Below are positions 35,448 through 45,624 of a stretch of 64,000 nucleotides of DNA, one piece after another. The notes beneath the pieces were generated by a model. The model made no database searches, had not been told where the DNA came from, and worked only from the letters and a program-made list of their open reading frames with translations. A program made the translations under genes and the position numbers. Location: the NCBI RefSeq assembly GCF_003838195.1, contig NZ_RCBY01000012.1:1-64000 (forward strand), given 5' to 3'. The stretch's first letter is position 1. Every line of letters starts with the position of its first letter. The stretch is from Okeania hirsuta (GTDB lineage: Bacteria > Cyanobacteriota > Cyanobacteriia > Cyanobacteriales > Microcoleaceae).

Positions 35448-37199
35448 TTGAAAAACAGTATTAAGTTTGATTTCTTGAAACCTAGATCCAATTATTGGAA
35501 GCTCTTACCCTATATCTATGAACATTGGCCTACCATTGTAAAAGCATTAGCTTGTACATTGGCTTTTACAATTTTCTGGCCGATTTTAGCATGGCTATTG
35601 GGTGAAATGGCAGGTCATATTGGTAGGGGAGATGTAGGGGCGATCGCTCAACTAGCAGGTCTTGCAGCTATTATTTTCCTGATCAAAGGAACTGTACAGT
35701 ATGGTCAAGATACTTTCATGGCAAAAGCTGCTTTTACTATTGCCTTAGACTTGCGGAAAGAAGTTTATTCTCACTTACAAAGACTCAATATTAGTTACTT
35801 TGAAAAATCAAAAACAGGAGACCTTTCTTATCGACTTACAGAGGATATTGACCGTACTGGAGAGGTTGTCAATAAATTTTTTCACCAATTTGTTCCTTGT
35901 ATTTTACAGTTGATAGTTGTGCTGGGTTACATGATTTATCTCAACTGGCAATTAACTGTTGTAACTCTAGTAGTTGCACCGTTAATGGCATTATTAATAG
36001 GTTGGTTCGGAGAATTATTACTTTCTTTTTCCCACCAAAGTCAAAATCGGACTTCTAATTTATCAGCTTTAATAACGGAGGTATTTAATGGTATTAGAAT
36101 AGTACAAGCATTTGCTGCTGAGGAATATCAAATTGCTATATTTTCTGTGGAAGCTGAACAAAATCGACAAGCAAAATATATGGCAGAAAAAGTTAAAGCA
36201 CTCCAGTTTGTAGTAGTGGGTTTTTTAGAAGCAATGAGTGTGGCTTTTTTGTTTTTTTTGGGGGCGTGGCAAATATCTGAAGGAAACTTGTCTGGAGAAG
36301 GTTTTATTAGTTATTTAACAGGTGTGGCTTTGTTAATCGATCCGATTTCTTTAACAACAAGTAATTATAGTGAGTTTAAACAAGGAGAAGCATCTTGTGA
36401 CCGGATTTTTGAACTTTTAAATATTCAACCTCAAGTTACAGAAAAGTTAGATGCTATTGTTCTTCCTCCAGTAGTGGGAAAGGTAGAATATAAAAATGTA
36501 TGTTTTGATTATCAGTCAGAAAAAAAGGTTTTAAAGAATCTAAATTTGTTGGTAAATTCAGGAGAAATAATTGCTTTGGTAGGAGCTTCTGGAGCAGGTA
36601 AAACTACACTGGCAAATTTGTTACCTAGATTTTATGATGTTCAGTCAGGGGAAATATTAATTGATGATATAAATATCAAGGATGTTACTCTTACAAGTCT
36701 GAGAAGACAAATTGGAATTGTACCTCAAGAAGTAATTTTATTTTCAGGAACTATCTCGCAAAATATTGCTTTTGGTCAGCTAAATTATAATATTGATGCA
36801 GTAAAAAAGGCAGCTAAAGTTGCTAATGCTCATCAGTTTATTACTAAGCTTTCAAAAGGTTATCAAACTTGGGTAGGAGAAAGGGGTATTAATTTATCTG
36901 GAGGGCAAAGACAAAGAATAGCGATCGCTCGTGCAATACTAGAAAATCCGAAGATATTAATATTAGATGAAGCGACTTCTTCTCTTGACTCTGAATCTGA
37001 ATTTTTAGTACAAGAAGCGTTAGAAAGATTGATGCAAGGAAGAACGGTATTTATTATTGCTCATAGACTAGCTACTGTACGTCGTGCTAATCGAATTTTA
37101 GTTATGGAAAATGGTGAAATATTAGAATCAGGAACTCACTCAGAATTGTTAGAAAAAGGTATGCTTTATGCTCGTTTTTATCAGCAACAGTTTAGTTAA
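35448..37199 (+). CDS. ABC transporter, fused permease and ATPase (exporter type)
   Basis: 583 residues, a half-transporter of the MsbA/lipid-peptide exporter class. Residues 1-320 hold six membrane helices (ALACTLAFTIFWPILAWLLG, FVPCILQLIVVLGYMIYLNW, VTLVVAPLMALLIGWFGELL). The ATPase has Walker A GASGAGKTTL, Q-loop IGIVPQEVILFSG, signature LSGGQRQRIAIARA, Walker B ILILDEATSSLD and H-loop FIIAHRLATVRRA. The start is a TTG at 35448 without a strong ribosome site. Substrate unknown. Confidence 0.92.
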   Translation: MKNSIKFDFLKPRSNYWKLLPYIYEHWPTIVKALACTLAFTIFWPILAWLLGEMAGHIGRGDVGAIAQLAGLAAIIFLIKGTVQYGQDTFMAKAAFTIALDLRKEVYSHLQRLNISYFEKSKTGDLSYRLTEDIDRTGEVVNKFFHQFVPCILQLIVVLGYMIYLNWQLTVVTLVVAPLMALLIGWFGELLLSFSHQSQNRTSNLSALITEVFNGIRIVQAFAAEEYQIAIFSVEAEQNRQAKYMAEKVKALQFVVVGFLEAMSVAFLFFLGAWQISEGNLSGEGFISYLTGVALLIDPISLTTSNYSEFKQGEASCDRIFELLNIQPQVTEKLDAIVLPPVVGKVEYKNVCFDYQSEKKVLKNLNLLVNSGEIIALVGASGAGKTTLANLLPRFYDVQSGEILIDDINIKDVTLTSLRRQIGIVPQEVILFSGTISQNIAFGQLNYNIDAVKKAAKVANAHQFITKLSKGYQTWVGERGINLSGGQRQRIAIARAILENPKILILDEATSSLDSESEFLVQEALERLMQGRTVFIIAHRLATVRRANRILVMENGEILESGTHSELLEKGMLYARFYQQQFS

Positions 37200-37640
37200 T
37201 ATCTTGTAATTATTTAGTCGTCAGTTAGTCTCCTGAATCGTAACTTTGTTATCAGTCAAAGTACATCTAGAAACCTTAGATATTTTGGTAGTCCTGTAAA
37301 TGTAGCGATCTAGTGCAAAAAGGCAGAAGGCAGGAGGCAGAAGGCAGAAGGGAAGAAAGGTTATTGTACAAGCTTTTGAACCTTTTTTAACTGGTTAGTT
37401 ATTTCCGCCATCCTGCACTAGGGTAGAGGTGGCGAATAGTGAACAGGGAATAGGGAATAGAAAGTACCTAAATTATTCTTTTCAAAAAGATAGTCTTTCC
37501 TTGAATACTTGACTTTTTTGAGGATATTACTATTTATACACCACTACCTATATTCTCAGTAAATGTTTTTTCTTATTCACAAAAAAAGTTGTATATTTGC
37601 TTAAACTTTCCGTTGCCTAACTAACCTAACTCAAACCATT
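37200..37640. other. Gap with tandem purine tracts, no gene
   Basis: Contains a short interrupted inverted phrase (CTAGTGCAAAAAGGCAGAAG at 37311 and CCTGCACTAGGG at 37412), which may be the ends of a small element of about 110 bases around GGCAGAAGGCAGGAGGCAG, and a GAACAGGGAATAGGGAATAG tandem. Confidence 0.4.
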
Positions 37641-37862
37641 TTTTTTTACCGAAAAATTCAGGTATAAAGCTTCTCCATTCATGGAGAAAAAAACGGTCGT
37701 TAGCGCAGCTTCCCGAAGGGTGGGATGGTGTTAGCGTTAGCGTTTGCGCAGCATGACCATAGGAAAGCTCCTCTGTAAGAAGTAGCGGCTCTGTCAAGAG
37801 CGGATCTCCTCGCCATATCCATCAGACCAAGAGAAGAAAAAAAATCCTTTGATCCAATCCTC
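37640..37862. repeat. Long dispersed repeat (CCGAATAATTAAGG), copy 2
   Basis: Matches 30185-30480 in the same order: CCGAAAAATTCAGGTATAAAG, CTTCCCGAAGGGTGGGATGG, TTAGCGTTTGCGCAGCATGA, CCATAGGAAAGCTCCTC, GTCAAGAGCGGATCTCCTCG. It ends at the MITE that starts at 37864. Confidence 0.7.
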
Positions 37863-37863
37863 T

Positions 37864-38054
37864 TATATCATGTCCGGTTGAACAGTTATAAATAAATAAC
37901 GACGGAGGAGTCAGGAGTCAACCCACCCCTAACCCCTCCCAGGAGGGGAAGGACCGAGTCAGGAGGGAAGAAAGAAGAAGGAAGAAGAAGGAAGAAGAAG
38001 AACTTGAGTTGAAGGAGAAAATTTTTTATCACTAATTAGCCGGACATGATATTA
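37864..38054. mobile_element. MITE with ATATCATGTCCGG ends, copy 3
   Basis: Left TTATATCATGTCCGGTTGAA, right AGCCGGACATGATATTA. Interior GAGTCAGGAGTC, CCCACCCCTAACCCCTCCC and AGAAGAAGGAAG tracts. The remainder of the gap to 38674 holds a GATAGCTGATAGCTGATAGC tandem (38432) and no gene. Confidence 0.75.
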
Positions 38055-38674
38055 TTTATAAGAAGAAATAATTCTAAATTCTAAATTATTAATTCTAAAT
38101 TCTTGAACACTTCCATCAGTTTACAGAGAGAATAAAAAGCAAGCATTTTTACAAACAGTTTTGATTGACAAATAAAAACTTTTCCTAACAAAGATTCGCC
38201 TTTCCAAAAATTCTATACTTCAGCAAGGGGATAAAAAAATACTCCCTTATTTTAATAAATGTAAACCAATAAACTTCTTTGGTGGCAGTTTTAATCTACT
38301 TGCGTTAAATTTAGGTTATAGGGTAGGAGTAAGTATTAGGTCGATGCCTTTTACTTTCAAGTTTAAAGTTAAAAAGCGTTTCGATCCGGAATGCTCCGCA
38401 AACAGATACCTAATTGCGTAAATTTTTAGGATGATAGCTGATAGCTGATAGCTAGTTAAAGCTAATAATACTTAATACTTAGCAATATACTAAGTAATCT
38501 GAGTAGATCAATTTATTTTGGGAAAATATACGGGTTTATGCCCTTCAATTAAGAGGGAAAAATTGAGGAAATGGAAAAATCATAATCACTGTATAAAGGG
38601 ATAAAAAATCTGAGGAAGCTCTACCAAAAAATATCAGATTAAAATTAGAAGTATCTCAGAAGGAGAAAACTACT

Positions 38675-39067
38675 ATGATGGAAATTATACCTCTAGCAAA
38701 TCAGAATATCATTGGTCTTAGTATTGATGGCAAAATTGAAATAAGTGACATTGAAAAAATAAAAAATTTAGTGGGGGAAAGATTAAAATCTCAACCTAAA
38801 TTACGAGTTTATGTTGAAGTTAAAAGTTTTCAAGGAATATCTGTGGAAGCTTTATGGGAAGACTTAAAATTTGGTCTAGGACATCTGAAAGATTTTGATA
38901 AAAAAGCAGTTGTATGTGATGCAGCTTGGGTAAATAAATTGACTATTGCTGGTAATAAAATTTTTAGCAATATGACTCATATAGAGGTAAAATGTTTTTC
39001 TTGGTCAGAAAAAGAACAGGGTTTAGAATGGATAATAACTGACACTCCACAGACTAAAGTCGCGTAG
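38675..39067 (+). CDS. SpoIIAA-like (STAS/DUF3478) protein
   Basis: 130 residues. The fold is that of the SpoIIAA-like family: NIIGLSIDGKIEISDIEKIK, LRVYVEVKSFQGISVEALWE, DLKFGLGHLKDFDKKAVVCD, AAWVNKLTIAGNKIFSNMTH, EVKCFSWSEKEQGLEWI. Members are small cytosolic proteins possibly binding lipids; the phosphorylated serine of true SpoIIAA is absent. AGAAGGAG lies 8 bases before the first ATG. A clear terminator follows. Confidence 0.88.
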   Translation: MMEIIPLANQNIIGLSIDGKIEISDIEKIKNLVGERLKSQPKLRVYVEVKSFQGISVEALWEDLKFGLGHLKDFDKKAVVCDAAWVNKLTIAGNKIFSNMTHIEVKCFSWSEKEQGLEWIITDTPQTKVA

Positions 39068-39119
39068 ATTCTTTTTGCTCCGTGACATGAAAAACGTCAA
39101 CGTTGGGAAGCAAAAATTG

Positions 39120-39155
39120 TTAAGACAGGGGATAAATTCACCTGTCTTAATTTTT
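39120..39155 (+). terminator. Rho-independent terminator
   Basis: TTAAGACAGG and CCTGTCTTAA form a perfect 10-bp stem around an 11-base loop, followed by TTTTT. It ends the SpoIIAA-like transcript. Confidence 0.85.
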
Positions 39156-39646
39156 CATCAGTTTACTGAAAAATTATGCCAAATTTATTATGCCAAATTT
39201 TTTCAAAGTTAGGAATAGAGTGATTGTCAAACAAAAAATTAGACTAAAATCTGAGTCAGGTATTTAGTAATTTAAATCCTTCTAGAGAGACAGAATATTA
39301 AGGGTTAAAATTTTCTTTAACTTATAGCGCTTTTCACTTTAATGAAATACATAACTTCTGCTTTTTAATTCCTACCTTCTACCTTTAAGCAAGAGTTTCT
39401 GTGGTCTACCTAAATGAAAACTTCTAGAATTCATAATTCTATTTACTCACAGCTAATATAAAAATTAAGGAAACTCTGATAGAGCGACTATATAATTTTA
39501 ATTAATCTAATTGTAAAAGGACTTAGGCAAAATGAAGATTTTTACACTAGATATTTCTGGGAACTAAGTTTTTGCCTAGTAAATTTGAGCGCTTGAGATT
39601 AATTTTCAGATATTCCTACTAGATATAGTATAATTTTGGTAGCAGT
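39156..39646. other. Gap, no gene
   Basis: About 490 AT-rich bases. The upstream part of the adjacent GTPase relic should lie here but no P-loop (GxxxxGKS/T) can be read in any frame. Confidence 0.4.
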
Positions 39647-39689
39647 TTGGTAACAGTAACAATATCTATTGAAAAACTTTATCAGTGGA

Positions 39690-40498
39690 AAATTATTTTG
39701 GTTGTGAACAAAATGTCGAAAGGGGTGGGAACATATTCTGAACAAAAAGATAACTATAGTCAAAGCCTAAATAAAGCACTTTATCCTCACAATATTAATG
39801 AGTTTCCTGTTTGTTTTATTGATGCTAAAGATTATTGTAAAGGTATTGAAAAAAATAATGAAAATAAGAAAAATAGTAGTTACTTTAATACTTTTTTATA
39901 AGTCGTCAATAATTTTATTTAATGTCGGGGTTCTCTAACTCATTACGATATACCTGTACGGATTACAATTGAATCTTTAAACCAAGCTAAAACTAATTTT
40001 AAGGAACAACAAAATATTATAGAAACTTTAGCTAAAGCTCTAAAAGAAGAATGTAATCGTGCAGAAAAAGAAGTAGAAAAAGAACAAGCAAAACTTGAAA
40101 CAGTCAAAGATAAAATAATTCAAGAGCAGTCTGCAAAAATTATGGAACAAGGTAAAATTTTGCTTGAGGTTTTAACAAATAATCCTAGTTTGTTAGAGTT
40201 CTCAAAAGAACAAAGTAATCTAAAAGTAAGGCAGTATTATGCAGACACTCAGACTAAAATGAAAGATGCTTCTCTTAAATCATTCTCTTCATTAAATGAT
40301 AATCTTAATGAATTGGAAAAGAATCAGTTGTCGCAAGATATTCAAAAATATATACAAGCAAATCAGAATGAAATACCATTGAAATTCAAGTCTATTCTTA
40401 ACGGACTGAAAACTTTTGGTATGATAAAAAATGCTGAAAATTTAGGTTATAAAATCAAAGAATGGACTGCCAATAAAAATACAAATGAATGGCTTTAA
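39690..40498 (+). pseudogene. GTPase-like protein, N-terminally truncated with two in-frame stops
   Basis: One reading frame gives IILVVNKMSKG (a GTPase G4 NKxS-like motif), YPHNINEFPVCFIDAKDYCK (G5 region), SSYFNTFL, then TAA at 39899, VVNNFI, TAA at 39920, and goes on SLTHYDIPVRITIESLNQAK. The rest is a long coiled coil (FKEQQNIIETLAKALKEECN, AEKEVEKEQAKLETVKDKII) and a helical C-terminus. The G1-G3 motifs are absent. It resembles dynamin- or Era-like GTPases of cyanobacteria; clearly inactive here. Confidence 0.6.
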
Positions 40499-40857
40499 TA
40501 CCATTTTTTAGGTCATAAATAATCTTTTTTGTCAAAGGAAAATATCCTGTAAAGTCTTTTTATCTCTCTTACTATTCGTAACATTATTTTTGAAAATTGG
40601 TATTACCTAAACTAATGTTTATCGGTGCTGAAACATTGCTCGGAAGGAGAAACTTTTAAGGGAGTTTAATACCATAAACTCTCTTTTTGAACGTTAGGAG
40701 TTGTAGAAAGTATCAATAACATAAATTTGTTAATATATAAACCATTTCAATAATATCAACGATATAAAATCACAACTTGAAAATAGCTAATCACCTAACA
40801 GTTAGGTAATATAATTTTGATCTTTTGACAAGATTGTAGTTAATAATTAACATAACA
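40499..40857. other. Gap, no gene
   Basis: About 360 AT-rich bases; I see only short inverted pieces and no coding signal. Confidence 0.4.
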
Positions 40858-41766
40858 TCAAGATGTTGCACCAATAGCCCACAATACTAGAGGCAAAGTT
40901 AAAAAAGATAAGAGGGTTGATACTACCACAACCTTAGAAGTTCTTGTCGCATCCCCACCAAATTCATTAACTATTAAAAAAGAAGTTAAGGCACTTGGCA
41001 TCGCACTTTGTAAGACTAATACTTGTAAATCAAGCATTTCTAAATTCAGAATTTTACCAACTAAATAAGCAACAAATGCTCCTCCTAACAAACGGATTAA
41101 ACTAGCACTTAAGTCATAAGTACCTGGTTGAAAACGATTCTTAGATATTTGTATTCCCATCAATAATAAAGCAACTGGAATTGCAGCTTCTCTCAAAAGA
41201 TGTAAACCATCATCAAGTTTTAGAGGTAATTCAATATTAAATGAGTTAAGAATTACACCTAAAATCATTCCCCAAATTATGGGTAATTTAAAAGTAAAAA
41301 TAATACCAGACCGAAACCCTCCCCCTTTGAGGATAGCAGGCATTGTACTCATCACAATTATATTCCATGATATTAAATAAATTACTGCTCTTTCTAACCC
41401 CGCTTCTCCTAATGCAAATAAAGTTACAGGTAACCCCATATTTCCAGAATTAGGTAAAGCTGTAGTCGCCAATAAACTTTTTTGTAGAGACTCCGAAAAA
41501 CCTAATCTTCTTCCTATTCCCCAAGATATTAAACAGAGTAAAAGATAGGTTAATCCAAAGGCTATAAATATTCCTGTTGCTGACTCAATACTAAGAGTAG
41601 TCCGATACATTATATCGGTTAATAATGCCGGAAATAAAACATACAAAGCCAGTTTGGAAAGTGTCGGTTCATCAATGGAAAAATTTTTGCCAAATATAAA
41701 ACCAATTAAAACTATACACCCTACTGGAAAAACAGCAGATACAACCGAAAAGAAAAGCTCAATCAT
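40858..41766 (-). CDS. AEC family (auxin efflux carrier-like) transporter
   Basis: 302 residues with eight to ten hydrophobic helices (FFSVVSAVFPVGCIVLIGFI, LALYVLFPALLTDIMY, IGFGLTYLLL-like and IWGMILGVILNSFNIELPL). The conserved NSGNMGLPV and the later LRLLGGAFVAYLVG/LQSAMPSALTSFLIVNEFGG segments are typical of AEC permeases, which move organic acids such as malate in bacteria. Cargo unknown. The next minus-strand gene upstream is a broken dipeptidase. Confidence 0.9.
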   Translation of the reverse strand: MIELFFSVVSAVFPVGCIVLIGFIFGKNFSIDEPTLSKLALYVLFPALLTDIMYRTTLSIESATGIFIAFGLTYLLLCLISWGIGRRLGFSESLQKSLLATTALPNSGNMGLPVTLFALGEAGLERAVIYLISWNIIVMSTMPAILKGGGFRSGIIFTFKLPIIWGMILGVILNSFNIELPLKLDDGLHLLREAAIPVALLLMGIQISKNRFQPGTYDLSASLIRLLGGAFVAYLVGKILNLEMLDLQVLVLQSAMPSALTSFLIVNEFGGDATRTSKVVVVSTLLSFLTLPLVLWAIGATS

Positions 41767-41801
41767 AGTTGGAAAAATTCTGAGTCAATCATTTTACAAA
41801 G

Positions 41802-43112
41802 TTATTTTCCTGATATTTCTTGGTTCTGAATTTCTCTCGCTACTTTTTGCGCTTCACTAAAAACTCGCATTAAATTTCCACCCCAAATTTTTTGAATATC
41901 CTCTTCAGTATATCCCCGTGCTACTAATTCTTTTGTAATATTTGGCATTTCTGAAACATCATTCATTCCTCTAACTCCACCACCGCCATCTAAATCTGAA
42001 CCAATGCCAACATGATTAATACCCATAACTTTTACCATATAATCTATATGGTCTACTACATCAGTAACAGTGGGTTGATTTTTGGGATATTTATCATTAA
42101 TTAGATCATATTTTTCTCTAAATTTTTCTATTTCTACTTGACTCAGTTTTCCTTGCCAATAAGCAGTTATTTCTTTGGCAATTGTTTTCATTGCTTTTTC
42201 TCTTTCTGCTGTCTGGGGTAGTTTTTTTATATAGGTATCAAAAATACAAACTTGTACAACCCCACCATTCTCTTTAACAGCTTTTAGCATTTCATCACTC
42301 ATATTGCGAGGATGATTTTCTAGTTGTCTAGCACTAGAATGAGATGCGATGACTGGTGCTTTTGTTAACTTAATTACATCCCAAAATGTATCATCATGGA
42401 CGTGATAAATATCGACCATGATACCCAAACTATTCATTTCTTTGACAACTTTTTCTCCCAGGTCACTTAACCCATTCCATTCTTGTTTTTTATCGGTAGA
42501 AGAATCCGCTAGTTCATTGTTTTTGGAATGAGTTATTGTTATATATCTAATACCTTGGTCGTAGAAAAATTTCACATTACTAATATCTTTACCAATTGGA
42601 TAGCCATTTTCAATACCCATAAATATTGCTATTTTCCCCATTTTATCCAGGCGTTCAGCATCCTCTGGATTTAAGGCAATTTCAACTTTATCTGAATTTT
42701 ATTCTGCCATCTTTTTTGTTATTTCAATCATTTTAATGGCTTTTGCTTTTGCCTGTTCATGCCCTTGGCGATCGCGTTCCTTTTGAGGAGTAAATATTGA
42801 CATAAAGACAGCATCTAATCCACCTTCTTGCATCCTAACAATATCCCATTGACCACTTCCTAGTTTTCCTGGTAGATGTCTAATATTAGGTTGAAAATCA
42901 GGATCTAAAAATTGACGATAAGGCCAATCAATATGACTGTCAATTGTTAAAACTTTTTCGTGTATTTCTTCAGGAGTTAATGCTTTTTGTTGCTGCTCTT
43001 GAGTTACTTCAGGAGATGGTGGTAATTTTTTATTCGAGATAGTACATCCATTTACTGTGAAAGAAAGTAAAATTATTGACAATGATAAGACTTGATTTTT
43101 TGATAAATTCAT
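41802..43112 (-). pseudogene. Membrane dipeptidase (peptidase M19) lipoprotein, one in-frame stop
   Basis: A lipoprotein signal (LSIILLSFTVNGC) is followed by LTIDSHIDWPYR (zinc ligands HxD), GLDAVFMSIFTPQ, then TAA at 42699-42701 in the same frame. Directly after it the protein continues NSDKVEIALNPEDAERL, IAIFMGIENGYPIG, YITITHSKNNELADS, PVIASHSSARQLENHPRNMS and HVGIGSDLDGGGGV, all M19 motifs including the active-site Glu (GIENG), His and Asp. Only this single stop breaks a full-length gene of about 437 codons. Confidence 0.88.
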
Positions 43113-43438
43113 CTAGATTACACCTCAAAATTAGTATGACAAAAGGGTGGGATTCAATAATTAATAATTAATAATTACCTCTTCTTTTAAGGAGAGGATT
43201 AACCAAAATTATTTTTTTCTTTTTCCTCCTTAAAAGGAAAGGCTTTAGACCTTATAGAATGGTATGGCAAGACTTTTGAGAATTGATGTCAGGGTGGGAA
43301 GTTAAGAAAATTATCAAAATATTTACTATTTAGAGATAAGTTTGAAAGTATCGATCAACTATTCTGAATCTAACCACTCTATTCTTACACAGGGCTGTTA
43401 ATTATAAATATTCTGTTAATATAGCCATAAGATTTTAG
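43113..43438. other. Gap with dispersed repeat pieces
   Basis: Includes AATTAATAATTAATAATTACC, CTTCTTTTAAGGAGAGGATT and CTTTAGACCTTATAGAATGG, pieces of the repeat family also at 11320, 27650, 30190 and 51420. No gene. Confidence 0.5.
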
Positions 43439-43830
43439 GTAAGCATTCAGCTATTAGCCATCAGCTATGAGCGCTAATACCCTGTGTTTAAGGACGAGGT
43501 TTAGATAAATATAGACTTTGGAGCTGACTTTTGTAACAATATTTTTCGTTTCTCAATTAAATATTGCTTTTATCGCTCACTAAAAGCAATATTTAATTGA
43601 GAAAGAATAAAAAGTTACCGAAATATTGTAGTTTAAAGCCTCCCCTTGATCGGGGATAATAAATAAAAATTTTCCTGTTCGTCAATCCTCTTCTTTTCAA
43701 GGAGAGGTAATTCTAAATTCGCGCATTCTTAATTCTTAATTCTTGAATGCCAAAGTCTCAGGAGCAAATCTGAGAAGTAATTATTTATTACTAATTGCTG
43801 ATAGCTGACTGCTGATAGCTGAATGCTTAC
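43439..43830. mobile_element. GTAAGCATT-ended repeat element, copy 3
   Basis: Begins GTAAGCATTCAGC and ends GCTGAATGCTTAC, a 13-bp perfect inverted repeat. Inside is a strong inverted pair CAATTAAATATTGCTTTTA / TAAAAGCAATATTTAATTG near 43555-43600 and a TTACCGAAATATTG repeat. No gene. Confidence 0.65.
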
Positions 43831-43953
43831 AGTTGAGAGACTTATTTGGAAGACAAAAGGGGAAAGCAAACAACGGAGAAAATTTAATGGTTTATTCCTC
43901 AACTTGAAATTGTTACAGTAGTCGTAACTCCAACAACTCCAAAACAAAAAAAT

Positions 43954-45009
43954 ATGAATTTTGGTCAATGGTTAGGCTTTTTTAGTTTACTTATTTCCTT
44001 ATATATCCTTTGGGAAATTAGACAACTTGTACTATTAGTATTTGCTGCAATAGTTTTAGCAACTGCCTTGAATAGATTAGTACAGAAATTTTATAGATGG
44101 GGAATTAAAAGAAACTTAGCTGTAATTGCTACTTTAAGTTTAGCCACATTAATTATGCTTCTATTTTTGTTGCTAGTTGTACCGCCTTTTATTACCCAGT
44201 TTGAAAAATTAGTTGCCTTGATACCTGATGTATTTACAGAAGTTCGCTCTCAACTTGTACAGTTATATCGACAAAGACCCGATTTATTTCCAGCACCACC
44301 CACTGCTACTGATATGCTAGTACAAACACAAACATTCGGTACTCAGTTATTTAGCAACTTTTTTAAGATTTTTTCTAATACTTTTATAGTATTCTTGCAG
44401 GTACTTTTCGTATTTGTATTAACAATAATGTTTTTAGTTAATACTCAAGCTTATCGAAGAGTAGGATTACTTTTATTTCCTTCTTTTTATCGGCGACGTG
44501 CAGATGAAATTCTATCAAAGTGCGAGGTAGCTTTAGGCAATTGGTTTGGTGGAATAGTAATTAACTCTCTTTTTGTGGCGACCTGCAGTGGTATTGGTTT
44601 ATTAATATTACAAATTGATTTAGTTCTGACTCATGCTTTACTGGCAGGTTTACTCAATTTTATTCCTAATATTGGTCCGACTATGAGTGTAGTTTTTCCC
44701 ATAATGATTGCTCTTTTAGATGCTCCTTGGAAAATAGCTGCGGTAGGAATTTTATATATTATTATTCAGAATCTTGAAAGTTACTGGTTAAGTCCAACTG
44801 TTATGGCAAAACAAGTCTCTCTTTTACCTGCTGTTACTCTAGCATCTCAAATTTTCTTCACTACATTTTTTGGAATTTTAGGTCTAATTTTAGCTTTACC
44901 TTTAACAGTAGTAGCTAAAACTTGGATAGAGGAAACATTATTTAAAGATATTTTAGACCCTTGGCAAAATTCTTTATCCACTGAGACAATTTCCAAAGTT
45001 GAGAATTAA
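43954..45009 (+). CDS. AI-2E family transporter (TqsA/PerM-like)
   Basis: 351 residues with about eight membrane helices. Start MNFGQWLGFFSLLISLYILW; family features are the long central soluble segment (QFEKLVALIPDVFTEVRSQL), the helix LLAGLLNFIPNIGPTMSVVF and VGILYIIIQNLESYWLSPTV, and the final FGILGLILALPLTVVAKTW. Known relatives export small molecules or act as Na+/H+ antiporters; the cargo here is unknown. Confidence 0.9.
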   Translation: MNFGQWLGFFSLLISLYILWEIRQLVLLVFAAIVLATALNRLVQKFYRWGIKRNLAVIATLSLATLIMLLFLLLVVPPFITQFEKLVALIPDVFTEVRSQLVQLYRQRPDLFPAPPTATDMLVQTQTFGTQLFSNFFKIFSNTFIVFLQVLFVFVLTIMFLVNTQAYRRVGLLLFPSFYRRRADEILSKCEVALGNWFGGIVINSLFVATCSGIGLLILQIDLVLTHALLAGLLNFIPNIGPTMSVVFPIMIALLDAPWKIAAVGILYIIIQNLESYWLSPTVMAKQVSLLPAVTLASQIFFTTFFGILGLILALPLTVVAKTWIEETLFKDILDPWQNSLSTETISKVEN

Positions 45010-45231
45010 TATTTTTCTACTACATTTATTGCTCTTAAATAATTCAAGATATTGACTTTTTTAATCTTGCTCATCCTCAGCATTTAGCTATTAGCAGTTA
45101 GCTCTGATATTTTTAATGAATCAAGCAAGCATTCGCTTAAGCTCTACTACATTTTTAACCAGAGAATTGAAGCACAAGAACGACGAGTTTTAGTTGTTCA
45201 CTAAAGGTAATAAAGCTGATAGCTGTTTGCG

Positions 45232-45254
45232 CAGCATTCCGGAGGAAATGCTTA
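45232..45254 (-). repeat. 25-bp palindromic repeat
   Basis: TTTGCGCAGCATTCCGGAGG followed by AAATGCTTAC, next to the stop codon of the small membrane protein gene. TAGCTATTAGCAGTTAGC-type tandems precede it (45085). Confidence 0.6.
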
Positions 45255-45509
45255 CTATTCATCTTCTGGTTTCAGAGATCTTACAGTTTCTTGAATTGAC
45301 CCTATAACAAATCCCATAATTGCACCTATTGTTGCATAAGCACGAGGTGCTTTTGCACTGCTATAACCTTTATCTATTCTTGTAAAATTACAACATTGAT
45401 AACGACTTTTACTCATCTCTGCAGCAGCTAATCCAATTACTGAGCCAATTACAGCCATCATCAAGCCAGAAAATATTACTAGCTTTAAATTAATTGTTTT
45501 TTCTTCCAT
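45255..45509 (-). CDS. Small membrane protein, 84 aa
   Basis: Not assigned to a named family. Two hydrophobic segments (LVIFSGLMMAVIGSVIGLAA and AYATIGAIMGFVIGSI) flank a loop with CC (SRYQCCNFTRIDKGYSSAK); it ends in an acidic KPEDE. Similar small proteins occur in cyanobacteria. The second segment has GxxxG-like spacing, suggesting helix packing. Confidence 0.65.
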   Translation of the reverse strand: MEEKTINLKLVIFSGLMMAVIGSVIGLAAAEMSKSRYQCCNFTRIDKGYSSAKAPRAYATIGAIMGFVIGSIQETVRSLKPEDE

Positions 45510-45624
45510 TACTAACTAACCCCCATAATTGAAATTAAAATAAAATTAATTTGTATATATAATTTTTTTCTAGCATAATTTTGACTATTTTTCAACTATT
45601 AACAGTAAAAAAATTCATAAAAAT

